A DNA stretch of 64,000 nt from Manis javanica (GCF_040802235.1 NC_133172.1:63681613-63745612), one strand, 5' to 3'; counted from the first letter of the stretch, positions 1-13,179 are shown. Notes: generated by a model from the letters alone, not told the origin. Translations and numbers: made by a program.

Positions 1-3000
1 GCCTGCAAGCTTTTATTGCCTCATTTACAGGTGAAGAAACTGAGACCAGAGAGAGAGAGGTGAGGGCGCAGCACATTCAGAGCAGGGCAGCGGCAGCCAT
101 CCACAGACCCTCCTGAAAGGCTGGCCAGGCCCCAGCTCATCCTCCCGCAGCTAACGTCCTGCCAGCAGAACGAACAGGCTCACCTGCCCTGGGAGGGAGG
201 GCCGGGAGCTCACCCTCAGCTTCACCCCGACACAGCTGTGACGACTCACCCCAGCCAGCAGGTTCCTCACCCAGGAAACAGGCTGAACTTGGAGCAGTTC
301 AGAGGTCAAGAGTGGCCCAGAGGTAAGGCTAGGGGCAGGTGGTCCTGCCGGCCCCTCACCTCTCCAGGACAGCCCCGGGCTGAGGGGCAGGGCTGAGGGC
401 CACCCTGTTCCCTGGAGGAAGTCCGGGACAGCTGCTGGAGGGTCTGGTGCCCGGCCGGCCAGTGCTGCCCAGTGACCTGCAACCGTGAGGCTTCAAGACT
501 TTACCACAAAGAAGTGAAAGACTGCTTTGGGAGCAGGAAGAAAAAATCTACATAAAATAGAATCCACGTGAAAATGTCTATATATTTCCAAAACAGGTAA
601 CAAAGAAAAGGCCAACCAACATTTGGCTGAGTTCTAATGAACAGGGGCCTTCTCCAGAGCGGTCAGGAGAGGCTTCCTGCAGCAGGAGGCTCACAGTAGC
701 TGCACCCAGAGCTGATGGCCCATCAAGTGGAGGAAAGGCCACCCTTCTTCCTCTCCATCTCTGAGCACTGAAAGCAAATTTAGTGCCCTGTCAGAAGGGG
801 AGGCACCGCCCAGGAAGCAGCCCTGGGGCCAGGACCCGGGGGCACTGCTCCCACCCCAGCCACGAACTTCCTCTGCAGGGCCCGTCCTGGCTGCCAGTGG
901 GATGAGCGCCTTGGGGTGAACACAGGCACCCCGTCCTCAGTCCCTGGGCAGACCCAGCCCCGCTCACACACACACACACCACCCCAGGGTCCTGTCACCA
1001 GGGCACCTAGGACCTGCTGACTCATTCAGCCTTACTAGGGCTGGCAGGGAGCCGGCACCCCTTCCCCAAGGCCGCGGAGGAGAGCGGGACCATCAGCTCC
1101 ACGGCCACTGGGCTCTGGGAGTCCTTCTTGCCGGGAACACAGCACAGCGTGGCCCGAGGGGTTACTTTGCGAAGGCTGGGCTCTTAGACCCGCACTGCCA
1201 CCGGCCTGCCGTCCCCGAGCCCTATCCTCTGGCGGCCTCCCTGCTAGTGCGCCAAGGCAATGGTGCTGAGAAGAGGAAGCGGCCCCTCTCAAAAGGGCAG
1301 CACTCCCCAGTAACCATCAGTCTGGCGCAGGTGGTGTCCCAGGGCGCAGTGGGCATCCTCCCGTCAGGAGGCAGGCTGCCGTCCTGTGTCGGTGACGTGG
1401 TTACCAGTCCGCCCACCTGCCTTCTGGGAATGTTCGTTTCTGGCTGCCCCTGTTTGGTCAAGAGGCACAAGTATGGCCTGTTCCTCAGTAATTACAAAAC
1501 GCGCTGCCCTGACATCTCTCTAGAACTTCCAGCTCTGGGACCTGACTCCCAGAGCTGCAGGGATGACAGGTGAGCCACGTGAGGCCTTTCCCTGGGCAGG
1601 CTGGGGGTGCAGTCAGGCTTTTGGGGTAGTAATCCTGCATGGGAAGTGGCGGGAGGCACCTCGGGGTGACTCAGACTCTCACGGCAGCCACTGCCTAAGC
1701 CAGCTCAGGGTGCACATCTGCCTAATGTCTGCTGAAGGCCTTACCCAGCACCCACACCTTGCTCCCAACACACTGCAGAACTAACCGTCTCAGCCAAGGC
1801 TTATCGGAGTGAGAGGGCGCCCAGAAAGCAGAGCACAAACCTTCCACCTCCTGCTGGGCAGCTGGGCCTTGCCATCAGCAGGGTGTCTAGCGTTCCTCAT
1901 CCCTCGGAAGCAGCCCATGCCCAGGCCTGGAGAGCCGGGGCCGGAGTCTCAGGTGTCACCAGACAGGGCTCTCACCCATGCTACACCTCCCTCCCCCAAA
2001 GCATAAGAAAAGCTGAAGGCCAAGCCCCACACCCAGACGAAGAATCAGTGTGGGCATAGGCCCGGACATCAGGTTTTTAAAAATTAATAGACTATTTTGG
2101 GAGCAGTTTTAAGTTTACAGAAACACTGAGAAACGTGTAGAGTGAATTAGTCATCAGTATGCGAAATGCTCTCCAGGTGATTCTAACTGGGCCCAGCTGG
2201 AACCCCTGGCCGGTACCACCCCCCGCCTCCAGAGAACGAGAGACCCCTGATCACTCAGGTGGGGGGCAGCCAAGAGCCAGACAGTCCTGGAATGAGACCC
2301 TTGACTTAATTAACTCTTGGTGTCAACCTAACCCTCGTACTGAACCTGCCCTGCCACTTATTTTGGTACAATCCACCAGCTAGGAGTGGTTTTTACATTT
2401 TTTAATGGTTGGAAAGCATATCAGAAGAGTGTGATGTGAGAATATTTATTTACACCTGGTCCATTACAGGAGAAGCTTGCCGACCCTGCACGAGGTGCAC
2501 CAGTGGGAGGAGGCACCCTCCAGGAAGGAGTCCTAATTTTCTTCCCATCTGCAAAGGCCAGGCTGAGGCGTGGTGCACAGTGACAGAGGTGAGCCTGTGC
2601 CTTTGAGAGCTTACCCGCCCCCTCCCTGGCTTCTAAGTCTGACCTCCAGCTGGGTCTGTCCAATGCGTTTGCACGCTGGGCTTTCTTGAGGCAGGAGGAG
2701 GCAGACAGGCCACCACAGCGCACAGCCCAGATGGCCCTGTGCCCCGGGCAGATTCCGCATGCTTCTGTCCACACAGGGCTGACTCAGACCCTCCCCTCCA
2801 GCCTCAATGGTTTTCATTGATTCCTGTCCTGAACATTTTCCGGTATCCCCACCTTTCTCTGTTATAAATCAAAACACAGTCCGTCTGGGAGTTGCAGCGC
2901 AGCCTGCTGACCGCCCCCCCCTCCAATTCCTGGGCCACTGGGAGCCTGCTCCCACCCACAGCAGAAGTTGGCAGAGGCCTACCTGGAGCGATTTAGCAGG

Positions 3001-3981
3001 CTTTCAGAATAAACCCACACAAACACACGGCCCGACAGACTTCCACCCTAGTCTCACAATGCGAACCGCTCCTTGTTTCCGTGAGTTAATGTGATCAGCC
3101 TGCTTTTCCAGCTCACACCCAGCAGAGACAGTCCCCGTGGAGGGCGCCAAGGGCCAGGCAAAGGGCGTTATGAGCCCTGGGCACTATGCCCCGGGCACAG
3201 GGAGGCTGGGAGGGGTGCAGGTGGGAGGTCTTTGCGCCCTGAGAACCACTACGACCTGACTTCCGAAGGGGCACCGACAAACGGGCAGGCAGGGGACCCT
3301 GCACCCTGGAGCCTCCTGGGGCGTTCCCTCCCCCGGCCCCGGGCACAGCTGGCCAGGCCCCTCCCGGAGCCCTAGAGACCAGAGGGGTGAGCCAGGACGG
3401 GGCAAGGGCGGGGAGCAACCCCAACGCTTTTTTCCAGGTTAAGCCTGTCCCAGTCCGGCTGCGCGCGGGGAAGGAGAAGGGTGGGGGGCCGGGCCCAGGC
3501 CACCGCCGTTAGCTCTGCTCCGGAGGTTCCAGATCAAACTTATCCAGGCAGGAAGCCCGCCTTCTCCCAGATTGGTTAGGAAGTCATGATGCAATTTGCG
3601 CTTTTCGTTTTTTTTTTTTTTTTTTTTGACACGATAGAGAAAAAGAGATCCGCGCCCCCTCCCCACCGCTCCAGCCCTTCCCCGAGGGCAAGCAATCCGG
3701 TCCCGGTGACCCGACCCCGCGCGCCCCGCGGAGGCACCGGCGGCACTCGCCGGCCCGCACCCGAGGGTGCCAGGGTGCCAGCTCCCCTCCCCGCCTCACC
3801 CTCCCGGCCCGGCGCTCGGACGGGGGCCCCGGCCGCCCGGCGCTCTCATGCCTCTGGAATGCGGGTGCCGAGGGCCGCGCGTCCCGGGAAACTCCGCGCC
3901 GCCCGCGCACGGCCCGCCTCTCCGGGAAGTGGGGAGCGGGGACGCAGCCCCCGGCCCGGCCCCGAGCCCGCCCCCACTCAC
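1..3981 (-). other. PIEZO1: PIEZO1 intron 1 (part)
   Basis: Non-coding sequence downstream of the PIEZO1 first-exon donor on the minus strand; the remaining exons lie beyond the left edge. No exon was recognised here. Contents are old repeat scraps: a MIR-like antisense piece near 15-75, an L1-like scrap near 2070-2150, a possible hAT-type scrap near 2385-2475, and a run of 20 T at 3608-3627. The open reading frames in this stretch are short and do not resemble known proteins. Confidence 0.75.
3608..3627. repeat. T20 homopolymer
   Basis: An uninterrupted run of 20 T on the plus strand, just inside PIEZO1 intron 1 at the edge of the CpG island. Confidence 0.9.
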
Positions 3982-4830
3982 CAGCCAGGAGCGCGAAGGG
4001 CAGCAGCAGCCAGTAGAGGACGGCGCCGAGCACGTGCGGCTCCATGCCCGGGGGGCCCGCCGGAGGTCGCTCTGCCGCCGCGGCGCTACGGGGCGGCGCG
4101 GGGCACCCGGAGCGGGCGCGCCATGGCGCACTGGGCGGGTCGCCGCACGTGCCGCGCGTAGCGGCCAGCACCCCGGTGGGCCGGCAGGGCCCCGAGCGCC
4201 CCCGTGCTCCCCTCCTCCTCCTCGGTCCGGGTCTCGCCGCGCGCCGCCGGTGTCGACGGTCGGGGCCCGCGCCCGCTCCGGTGGTAGCCTTCCCCGCGGC
4301 GCGGCGCAGCTCTCGGCGGCTCGCGGAGGCCAAGCAGGGCCGGACGGTTGCTCCGCGCCTCCCTCCCTCCTGCTCGGCCCGCGGGCATTTATAAGCTCGG
4401 CCCCCGCCCTCCGCAGCGTGCCCGCCCCCGCGCTTCCCCGACGGCCCGCGCGCCAGGACACCCCCTCCGCGGCTGCACGCGGCTCGCGCGCCCCGCCGGC
4501 CCTCCGGGTCTGGGCCAGCAAACCGGCGGACTGGAGACCCCTGTCCAGGGCACGCCCCCGGGAGACCCCCACCCCCGCCCCAGGCTTTGGCGCCGCTGCT
4601 CGGGGTACGCACGGGGGTGAGCAGGCGGCGCTTCTCCGGGCGGCCCCAGACAGAGCGTGTGGTACAGGCTCCCCAACGCCTGGCTTCCCGGGCAGCGCCC
4701 CACGCGCCACTGCGCCCCGCGTGGCCCCGGCGACTTTCGGTTTGCTCCAGGAGACATGAGGGCGCAGCGCCCTCTGGGGACCGTAGGGAGGCCGAAGTCG
4801 CCGCCCAACGACCCGCGGAAGCCAGGGCTA
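3640..4830 (-). promoter_or_regulatory. PIEZO1: PIEZO1 CpG-island promoter and 5'UTR region
   Basis: Very GC- and CpG-dense DNA surrounds the PIEZO1 start codon. No TATA box sits at an obvious place, although ATTTATAAG occurs near 4387-4395. The start site cannot be placed exactly. Large overlapping open frames on both strands here are a by-product of stop-poor GC-rich DNA. Confidence 0.75.
3982..4045 (-). CDS. PIEZO1: PIEZO1 first coding exon (5' part of the gene only)
   Basis: Piezo1 is the large homotrimeric mechanically gated cation channel of the plasma membrane. Only the first coding exon is here. The minus-strand ATG at 4045-4043 opens MEPHVLGAVLYW..., followed by LLLPFALLA. This matches the human PIEZO1 N-terminus almost residue for residue, with F where human has C in my recollection. 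The residues are the start of the first transmembrane segment. The exon ends in phase 1 at 3982, followed by a GTGAGT donor. The remaining exons would continue leftwards outside the window after a long first intron. The start sits inside a CpG island. The long GC-rich open frame that continues past the donor (to 3584) is read-through into the intron and is not coding. Confidence 0.9.
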
Positions 4831-7114
4831 GCCGGGCTTGGGGGCCACCTCAAGTCACGCCTGCCACCACCATCAGCTTTGCCTTGATCATTTTGCCATA
4901 GGACAGCAGTGATAACAGCCAGACCATCCACCCAGGCCTGTTCCCCGGGTGGGCAGGCCAGAGTCTGAGTCCAGGGTGTACTGGGCACTTTACCCAGGCC
5001 ACCTTTTTGGCCTTTGCTACCCTTGAGGTGGGCTGAGGAAGGGGTAGGCCCCATAGTGTAAGAGGCAGAGCCCACTTGGGTGTGGCTGGACCCCTGGCCC
5101 GGGTCTGGACCTCGGCTGCATAAGGGACTCCGCTCCACGCAGGCTGACTGATGCCAGGGGGAACACAGGCCCAGACCTTCAAAGTCTTCTAAAGCCAGCA
5201 ACGCCAGCTTCCGTGAAGCCTGGTGGTTAAATGCCGCCTGCTTTTCTGCCTGCCTCCCGCCTGCCTGCTCCTTCCTGTATTAGTTTCTGGCTGGAGTCGT
5301 GTCTGACCCTGGACTTTTTCTAGACCCTTTTGAGACTTGTAGCCTCAGCTTTCCTCCCCAAGGCCAGAGCCCAAAGGAGTCTGGAGACATGGGGTCCAGC
5401 TTACTGGGAGTCTCCAGAACCCCTGAAAATGCTGCCTGTTCCCAGCCCCTGGCAGAGACAGCTGGGGCCACCCTCAAGGTAAGGCCCAAAACTGGCTGCC
5501 TGGGGCTGTCCCCTGGCAGGGGCATGGCCAGGCCCTCTGAGCAACATCATCAACAGAGAGGACCCCAAGGACAGCCATGCTGGCTCCCCTGGCTTTGAGG
5601 TATCCCTGGGGAGGCACCCCTCCCCTCTTCACCTGGGAAGGGCTATGAGATATGAAGTCGTGAATGTCAAAGCAGGCTGGGAAGTAACGTGCACAGCGGG
5701 GCTTCCACCTGCTTTGAAGGGATGGTCCCCATGGCCACTAGCCCCAGCTCCGGCCACCAGACTCCCCCCACCTACCTGAGGATTCTCTCAGGGTGAAATC
5801 CTGCCTAGACACACCACCTTCTAGTGAGGTGCCCCAGTGTCAGAAAACAGGCTCCTCCAGTGGGAGGAGCCCAGGCAGGCACCCCAGTCTCTATGTGAGG
5901 CCCTGCACACCACTGCCCTTCTCTGGGCTCTGCCCTCTAGGGTAAAATAAGAGGACCGAGGTCAGTAACCTCTGAGCTCCCCACTCCAACATTAGAGGGC
6001 TCTCAGGGACACTCTGCTCTAAGCCAGCAGTCATCACATCCCACACAGGAAGGAAGAGCAGCCTGAGCCCCCATCCTCGGGAGCTTCACGTGGGGAGTAA
6101 GACAACCTTGTTTGCATAGAAGGTTTAAACGCAAACAGAAGTTGAAAAACCTCTCCTTCTGAGGCTTAGGATACAAGACTTTGACCCTTTCCCAGAAGCA
6201 TGGTGTGAGGGGGAGAGGCAGGAGGACATGGGGTGTGGCACCCGGGAGTGGGCAGGTCCAAAGCCCCCAGATCTGCAGCTCTGCTGATTGGCAGTGCTTC
6301 CCACCCTCCCATCTGGCCCTGAAATAGTCACTCCAAAGAGAACCTGTCTTGCAGGTGCACCTGCAAAGGAACAAAGGTACAAAGGTATGTGTCCAAGAAT
6401 TGTAACAAAGACTGCAAGAAACCTAACTGTCTGCCCCCAAGAGAGGTTAAGTACAATGTATCCGGCAGCAGAGTAGAAACTCTCTGTATCAACATGGAAC
6501 AATCTCTAAGATACAATACTGCAGTTGGGAAAGGCCCACTGTACCCCCAGGCCTTGCAGCTACTGCATCTCTGGGAGGGCAGGCAAGACAGGGCCAAGCA
6601 GAGCACAGGGGGTGGAGGGAAACTTACAGCAGGGGAAACACTCTTTTCTGTTTTGTTTGCTATCTACATGTATCACCCACAAAATAAATTTACCATGAGC
6701 ACAACAGGGACATTCTCGGAAAAAGTTTCTTAACTGCCTACTTGCTAGCAGGAGAACCGGCCTGTCCTGCAGCCCCAGCCAGTCAGTGACACATTCCTGA
6801 GCTGGAGATGAGAATACAGGCCCCAGAGGTTGGGGGGGGGGGTCGGCAAACCATTTGCCAAAGGACAAGTTAGGCTTCAAGGACTACTTTCCTGATTCCA
6901 AGTCCAAAGCCATTTCTGTCCCATCACTCCACAGCTCAGGGTCCTACTATGCTCTTTGTTGTTGATTAAAATGATTTAGTCTTGAAAGAGCAAGAGTGGA
7001 TGGGTCTCCTGGCAAGAGAGGAAGGGTCAGGGAAGGGTGTCGTCAGAGGAGCCCCATCACCGTTCCCTTTCCCCGAGGATAATAGGACTGTTACTTGTAT
7101 ATACTTAAAAATTC
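4831..7114. other. PIEZO1-CDT1 intergenic sequence, left part
   Basis: No exon or RNA gene recognised. The sequence is unique-looking and GC-moderate. A scrap near 6840-6890 resembles the end of an old hAT-type element (it begins GGTCGGCAAACC), next to a short G-run at about 6831-6841. Confidence 0.5.
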
Positions 7115-7505
7115 ATTTTTAGAGGAAACAACTCAAGTGTCCACTAACCAATGAATGGATAAACAAAATGTGGTCTATCCACACAATGGAAAATTATCTG
7201 ACTATAAAAAGGAATGAACACACACTTCGTGGATGAGCCCTGAAAACATTCTGCTGAGCGGAAGAAGCCAGGCACAGATCGCAACACTGTGCAGCCTGCT
7301 AACGGAAAACATGTAGAAATTCATTAGAAACAGAAAGGTGATTTAGGGGTTCCCGGGTGAGGGGATGACGCAGTGGGGAGACAGGGCTTCTGTTTGGGAT
7401 TATGAGAAAGGTCAGGCAATGGTGCAGTGGTTACACAGCCATGAATGTACTAATGCCACTGAATTGTGCACATAAAATGGTTACAATGATACATTTTGTT
7501 AAGGA
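7115..7505 (+). mobile_element. L1 (L1M-type) 3' end fragment
   Basis: The plus strand carries the diagnostic end of L1 ORF2 and 3'UTR. Recognisable blocks are AATGGATAAACAAAATGTGG, a stretch like AAAAAGGAATGAA, then GAAAACATTCTGCTGAGCGGAAGAAGC cut short here to GCGGAAGAAGCCAG, then the 3'UTR block ending CACTGAATTGTGCACATAAAATGG. It is 5'-truncated and strongly diverged from modern L1, so it is an old eutherian-era insertion. Confidence 0.85.
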
Positions 7506-10149
7506 TTTTCATCTCTAACAGGGAGCCTAGGAGCTACCCCTGCTGCCTGCACACCACCTCTTCCTGCTGCCCAGGAGCCTCCTGGGGCAGCTGAGTTCTG
7601 ATTCTTCCGAATATTGTTCTCCTGCCTCCTGGCCAGACACCTGACGGGCCTTCCTTCGGGGAGCCACTCCTTATTTCTCTGAGTACATTCCCGCTGAGCT
7701 TCCCCTGCCCCGTTCCTGGAAACAAAGACCCAGAAAGGACCTGCTCCTGCCAGCAAACCCTAGGGCTCTTCTAAGGGACCCCACCCCCCAGGCACAGAGC
7801 TGGCCTTGAGTAAATGTCCCCCCGAGTCCACCTGCTGGCCTCACGGGCCAGCTGACTTGGAAGGTAAGAAATTGGAACTCACTAAGCAGAAATGTGCCTA
7901 TGGGTGTCTGTGGCCAGGAGCCCTGCACAAACTGCTACCAGGAATCAGGTGGGTGCTGAAACCCACAGGTGTGAGGAAGCTGTGGGTGAAGGAGGCCCAA
8001 CAAGTAACTAGCGTTTTCCACACGGATCCAACTTTCAGAAGCTTGCCAGCCATCTCCCTACCCTGATCTTGGGGGTAAAAACAAACCAGGATTATGGGGG
8101 GATCAGGCCAAAATCGAGCAGGGGCAGACAGCCTAGCCCTGAGACACTGCCCAGAGCCGCAGCAATGAACCTAACCAAGGTCCAGTGACCCTGTGGCTGA
8201 TAGGTGAGTGGGGCAAGTAAGGGCGGGGGGTTCAGAGGTGACAATCAAGACTGACCCATCCCAGCATCCGGTGCCTCTCCAGCTCTGCCTGAGGAGGCAC
8301 AGAATGGCTGTGCCTGGCAGCAGTGGGGACAGGAGGGGGTGGCACAGAGCGGCAGAAACCAGGGGCTGGAGAGTGGCCTGAAGTGTGGCCCCACTGTGAG
8401 ATAGGATCACTTCCACCCCCTGACAGTGTTTGGCGGGGGGACTTGGGGAACATTCTGGCACCAAAACCTGCCTAACAGGCAAGTGAGAGAGCAGAGGCAG
8501 GTTAATGCTGGTGCAGACAGGAGAGGCCCCCTGACTGGGAGGTGGAACCTACATCCCACCTGGCTGTCCTCAGGGTCAGTTGGGCTCTGCTAACCCCCTG
8601 GGGCCAGGGCCAGCATGCAGCCAGAAGCCACCCCATCCGTCCACAGGGATCTGGGGCCTGGGGTGAATAGCACACCAGTGCTTTTAAAGAAACACCTATA
8701 ACACTAAAAGTGTGTAGCACATGAAGAAACAGCTCAGACAAGGAAGTGTCTGGCTCAAGGGCAGTGGACGGCCTACCCATCCACCCTCTGTGGATCCCAG
8801 GGAGGCTCCCGCGGCGGCGAAGACTCTCTGGTCTCTCCATGAAGACTGACTCCATCAAGGAGTCCACTCCGCTGTGGCAGGCCGAGCTCTTTCTCCACTG
8901 CTGAGAGGCCAGCTGGGAAGTTCTGGGCTCTCCTGGCCCCCAGCAACACCATGAAGGAAGCCACGAAAGCAGGCCCAGAATGTCCTGGGCAGCTCCTCCG
9001 CAGCAGGCGGGGCTGGTGCCACGCCCACCTGCCATGCTTCTCCATTGCCAGGGCGCCTGCCCAAGCACACGGGCCGGCTGGGAGCCCCCACATGCTTGGA
9101 CCTCTGTCACAGCTCACTGGGAACTCGATCGCCCACCTGGCGACTCCTCCTCCTTGTCCATGTTCTCCTGGGATATGCTCAGCAGTCCCTCCTCTGCCAG
9201 CTCTTCTGACCACCCTGTGGTCACCATGCTCTGCTCTGGCTGCCCTGAGCCCCTGGGCTGTACCCACCTGTGGCCATGAACCTGGGGGCCCTTTTGGGCT
9301 CCACCTCAGGTGACTCTGTACTCCCAGGGCTGGCACAGCACCTGCACACAGAGGGGCCACCAGCCCTCTGGAGCGATGGGAGATCAGGGCCTTTATCAGA
9401 TGCCATTGCAGAAGGCAGACCACGACCATGGCCGCTGAGCAACCAGCTAAGTCACAGGCCCCTGACCCTGATGTACCCCTTCCGTGCCTGCCCTTTTGCC
9501 CCTGCCTTCTGCCCAGAGTTCTGTGACCCCCTGCCTCTGATGGTGCCTACAGGTGCACAGTGCAGAAGGGGAGGGTAGCTAGCACGTTTGACCCTTCAGA
9601 GATGGTGGCTAAACGCTTCTTTCTCCAAGACAGTCCAGAGATGGGACCTACTCGGCTTTTGGGGGGACAGTTGGTGCAACTGAGCAATCAGCTTTGTGGG
9701 GCCTGACCTCCACGGGCTCCCTACCTGCCTGTCCCTCCCCTGGACTCCCCAGCACCGTGCACCCAGCTGAGCCATGTGCCTGTGGGTGGGCCAGGTGAGG
9801 TGAGCCCCGAAGGTCCCACCAGGGGAGACCCCCTCCAGGCGTCCCCAGCCCCACCCCCTGAGGGCAGCCCTTCGCACAGAAGTACTGAGTGTGAGATTGC
9901 TGCCTTTCCTGGGAACCCTCTCTGGTCCATTTGAGCCTCCCAGACTAATCTGCTGTCCCTGCACGAGTTGGTCCTTAACTATGTGAGTCACGGGGAGTCA
10001 CGAGTTCTCTGTACTGGAGTGACAGCTGTCTGCAAGCACAACCCCAGCAACCGTGGGTCCACGGAGCGTGGCCTGGGAAGTGCCCTGGTCCTGTTACTTC
10101 CAGTAGGCAGGGTGCTGTGGGAGGCAATGACGTGGGGGAAAGCTGTGTT
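7506..10149. other. Intergenic sequence, no gene recognised
   Basis: I see no exon, RNA gene or clear repeat. Reading frames of 60-220 codons occur on both strands but overlap each other and match no family I know. Confidence 0.5.
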
Positions 10150-11520
10150 GTCTGGAAAAAGTCGCCTCCTCGGTCCTTTCCCAAAGGCCCGCACCCCCAC
10201 ACGGTGCCCCCGACTCGAAGGGGGAGTCAGCCCCGCGGCACAGTGCCCAGCCGCCAGCACACAGAGAGCCCTTCCGGGTACTCCGCGTGGGCCTGGGGTG
10301 TGAAGGGTTCCGTCTGCCGGCCGCCCTCTTCCCTCCAGGCTCTAGGAGGTTCGAACCCCTTCCTGGTCTGGTGACCTTTCCCACCCGAGCGGAGAGGTTA
10401 GACCGCAACTCCTGGGTCTGGGCCTTCCAGCCCCACAGTCGGTGCGCCGGGCTCCGTCCCCTGCGCCGAAGACCAATCAGCTTGGGCGCTTCCAGGAGAC
10501 CCCCCCCCCAAACCGGGGCTCCCTGAGGCCAGACGACCCGTACACCCTCCGGGTCGGTGCACCACCCGCACTGCCCGGGCTCCGGGCACCCCAGCCCGGA
10601 CCGCTTGCCACGGGCTGCTCCTCGCCAGCTCCTCTGCGTGTTCAGGTCCCCGCGGAAATGTCACGTGGCCTCTCTCGCCTGGGAAAGGCTCTCGAGGGCG
10701 GCCTACTTCACTGCACTGTTCATGAACGTGTTCGAGGTCTGTCACCCACTGGGCTCCCGGCAGCGAGCGCCCCGCGCAGCGGAAGCGGACGGTGGGGTCG
10801 CTGCGGTCTGCGCTCCTGGGCACCGGCCTTCCCCTCGCAGGCTCCGCGCTCCTGACGGCGGGACGGCTCCCTCACCTGGGCGGGAGCAGCTGGTGGCAGG
10901 GCCTTCGGAGCTGAGTGAGGGACACTGACATCCCCTCCAGCGCAGCCCGCGGGCCACCGCAAGTCCCCGCGGGGCAGGCGCCCACCCTCCCCACGGGTCT
11001 GGCGGGCCTGCCTTCCCTGAGCAGGCTCCCCGCGTGGGCGCCACCTGCGCGTCCCGCTCAGGGTTGGCCACGCCCTTCCGGGCCTCCGCCTGCCCGAGCC
11101 GCCAGCGGCCGCCCGTGGGCCAACCGCCCGGGTCCGGACAAGGGGCGCGGGGCCTGCTTCCAGCCCGCGCTGGCGGCACACAGGTGACCCCAGCGACCCC
11201 CAGGGCCCTGGGGAGCAGCGTCGGAGCCCTGGGACCCACCCCCCCAGCTCCTCCGCAAGCCCCAGCTCCTTCGGCTCGCGGTGCTAGCCCTCCGCGCCAC
11301 GTGGGTCGCCCCGCCCCTCTCGGGCCCCGCCCCCTCCCTGATTGACGGCGCCAGGCTGCGCCGCGGGCTACTCCTGGTCTGCGTTCGCTCGCGGGTCGGG
11401 GTGGGCCTCCGTCCGCGGGCGCCCCCTGCGCTGCCGGGCGCGCGTCTCCCCCTGCGCCCGCGGATGGGGCGGGGCCCGGGAGTTGGAGCCGCGCTGTGCC
11501 CGCCCTCTCTTTGCATTTAA
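10150..11520. promoter_or_regulatory. Orphan CpG island between PIEZO1 and CDT1
   Basis: A dense CpG block about 6 kb from the PIEZO1 start and 8 kb from the CDT1 start. It holds several GC boxes (for example CCCCGCCCC near 11310 and GGGGCGGGGC near 11466), an E-box CACGTG near 11299, and a sharp right edge at about 11515 where the sequence turns AT-rich. No known first exon was recognised. A possible plus-strand donor (GTGAGTTT) sits at 11591. It may be the promoter of a non-coding transcript or an enhancer; direction is unknown. Confidence 0.6.
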
Positions 11521-12944
11521 AACGCTCTACGTAGCCATCGGAAAACAGCTTCTTCCCAACAACTTGGGCGCATGAACCACGTTTACAACTGTGAGTTTAG
11601 TGAAATCTAAATAAAGATCAAGTACTGTATTTCCATGAAAATTTATCATGCTCTAAACTGAGAGGCGCTGTAAATGTGGAATCCTAAGTGTGGTTAATGC
11701 TGGCGATTCGTACTTAGGGATGATCATATCTGCGGTGGGTGGTGGTGAGAAAAGAATTGAATATCTTAATAAAATTCATATTGACTGCTTGTTGACATGT
11801 TCATATTTTAGATGCAATGGGTAAATAAAAATATTTTGTAAATAACCGTCACTGACTCCTTTGTAAATGTAGCTACTGGAAATTTTAAAATGACGCTCGT
11901 GGCTGCCACTGCATTCCTGCAGGACAGCGCTGCCCGGGCCGTCCGCAGGTGGGTCCCGCCGCAGCGCGCCCTCCGACCCCGACGTCGGGTGCCCTTCAAC
12001 GTCACGTGGGCATCTGCGGCTCACCCCGCTCTCTAGAGCTCTCGCAGTGGCTGTGCCCAGAGCAGGTTCTGCTGAGGTCTCCCTGCTGTGGGTGAGGAGG
12101 CCAAGGCTCGGGGGGCAGAGGAGACTTCCGGGCTGCTCGGCTGTGGGCAGCAGCTTCTCCACCTCCCACCCAACTTTGTCCCATCTGGTAATGGATTCCA
12201 AGGTTGTCTGTTGGACGGCGAGCCAAGTGCAGATCGATCCTGGCTGAGACCCAGATGCTTTCATTGAAGGTGAAAGCTGCCTTCAGACTTGGCCATGACT
12301 GTATTACAGGCCAAGACCCTGAAAAGCTCCCCTGTGGCTGCAGGTGACAGTCTCTCTGCAGGGCCCGGGGGGGATCTCCGGAAGCCTGGATCCCACCATT
12401 AGTCCCTGGCTCCTGCCTGCTCTCTTGGGGAAGGAAGAGCAGCCGACTGAGAGGTGGAGGTGGGGGTGCAGACCTGGCTTCTGGCGCCCCAGCTCTGTGC
12501 CTTGTGAATCTCAGCTTCACCCCAAAATGAGTTACTGCTTGTGGGTTCACTCTGAGGGTGAGACAAGGCTTTTCAATCACGCGGAACAGGCCTGCGCACA
12601 GCACCCCTCAGCAGAGGCCAGCTGTTATTGTTCTGTGAAATCGCTTTGAAAACTGTGAGCTGCCTCATACCCGTATGTGGTGGCTGTTATGCGCAAATGG
12701 CACCAGGGCCCAGGAGACGAGGAGAAGCCATACCTGCCGTGCACGTGTGTTGGGGCGGCAGATGGTCAGGAGCAGGACCCAGGGGGCAGGGTGGGCTCCA
12801 GAGAAGTCGGGAAGGTCAGACATGGCTGTGGTCCAAACTCAGAACCTACCACAACTCTCATCATTTTTTGGAGAGGTTTGTATAATGAAGGTGTTGGTGG
12901 TGATGGTGGCAGTGGTGATGGCAAGCCCCATCTATTTTCACTGG
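11521..12944. other. AT-rich then ordinary intergenic sequence
   Basis: From 11521 to about 11900 the base composition is abruptly AT-rich, with several AATAAA hexamers (near 11610, 11768 and 11825). The rest is ordinary. I recognise no repeat family or exon. Confidence 0.45.
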
Positions 12945-13115
12945 CTGTGGTCCTGGCATTGTGCTGGGCCCTCTACCCACATTTAAGCCTCATAAGCTCC
13001 ATATAAGCAAAGTAATATCATTATCACGCCTTGTTAGATATGAGAAGACTGGGGCTCAGAGAGGTATAGCCAGCTACGCAGAGTCACACAGTCACACAAA
13101 CATGGATAGTTAGGC
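12945..13115 (-). repeat. MIR SINE
   Basis: The antisense MIR core is visible: a block like GGGGCTCAGAGAGGTATAGC followed by CACACAGTCACACA, with a TTATCACGCC-type segment before it. This is a pan-mammalian repeat and strongly diverged. Confidence 0.6.
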
Positions 13116-13179
13116 TGCAGGCTGGCCTTTACCAATACTCCTCCTCATTATTACAAGCCTGAGGTCTCAACCCCAGACC

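Noticed and set aside
968-982. CA microsatellite
   Set aside because: Only about six CA units; too short to be of note.
3584-4710. Open frames of 300-340 codons on both strands around the PIEZO1 start
   Set aside because: They overlap one another, run through the exon 1 donor into intron sequence and lie in a CpG island where stop codons are rare. Only the 21-codon PIEZO1 exon is supported.
10720-11516. Several 150-codon frames in the orphan CpG island, considered as a novel gene
   Set aside because: They overlap in multiple frames, have low-complexity Arg/Pro/Gly/Ala composition and lack a convincing exon structure.
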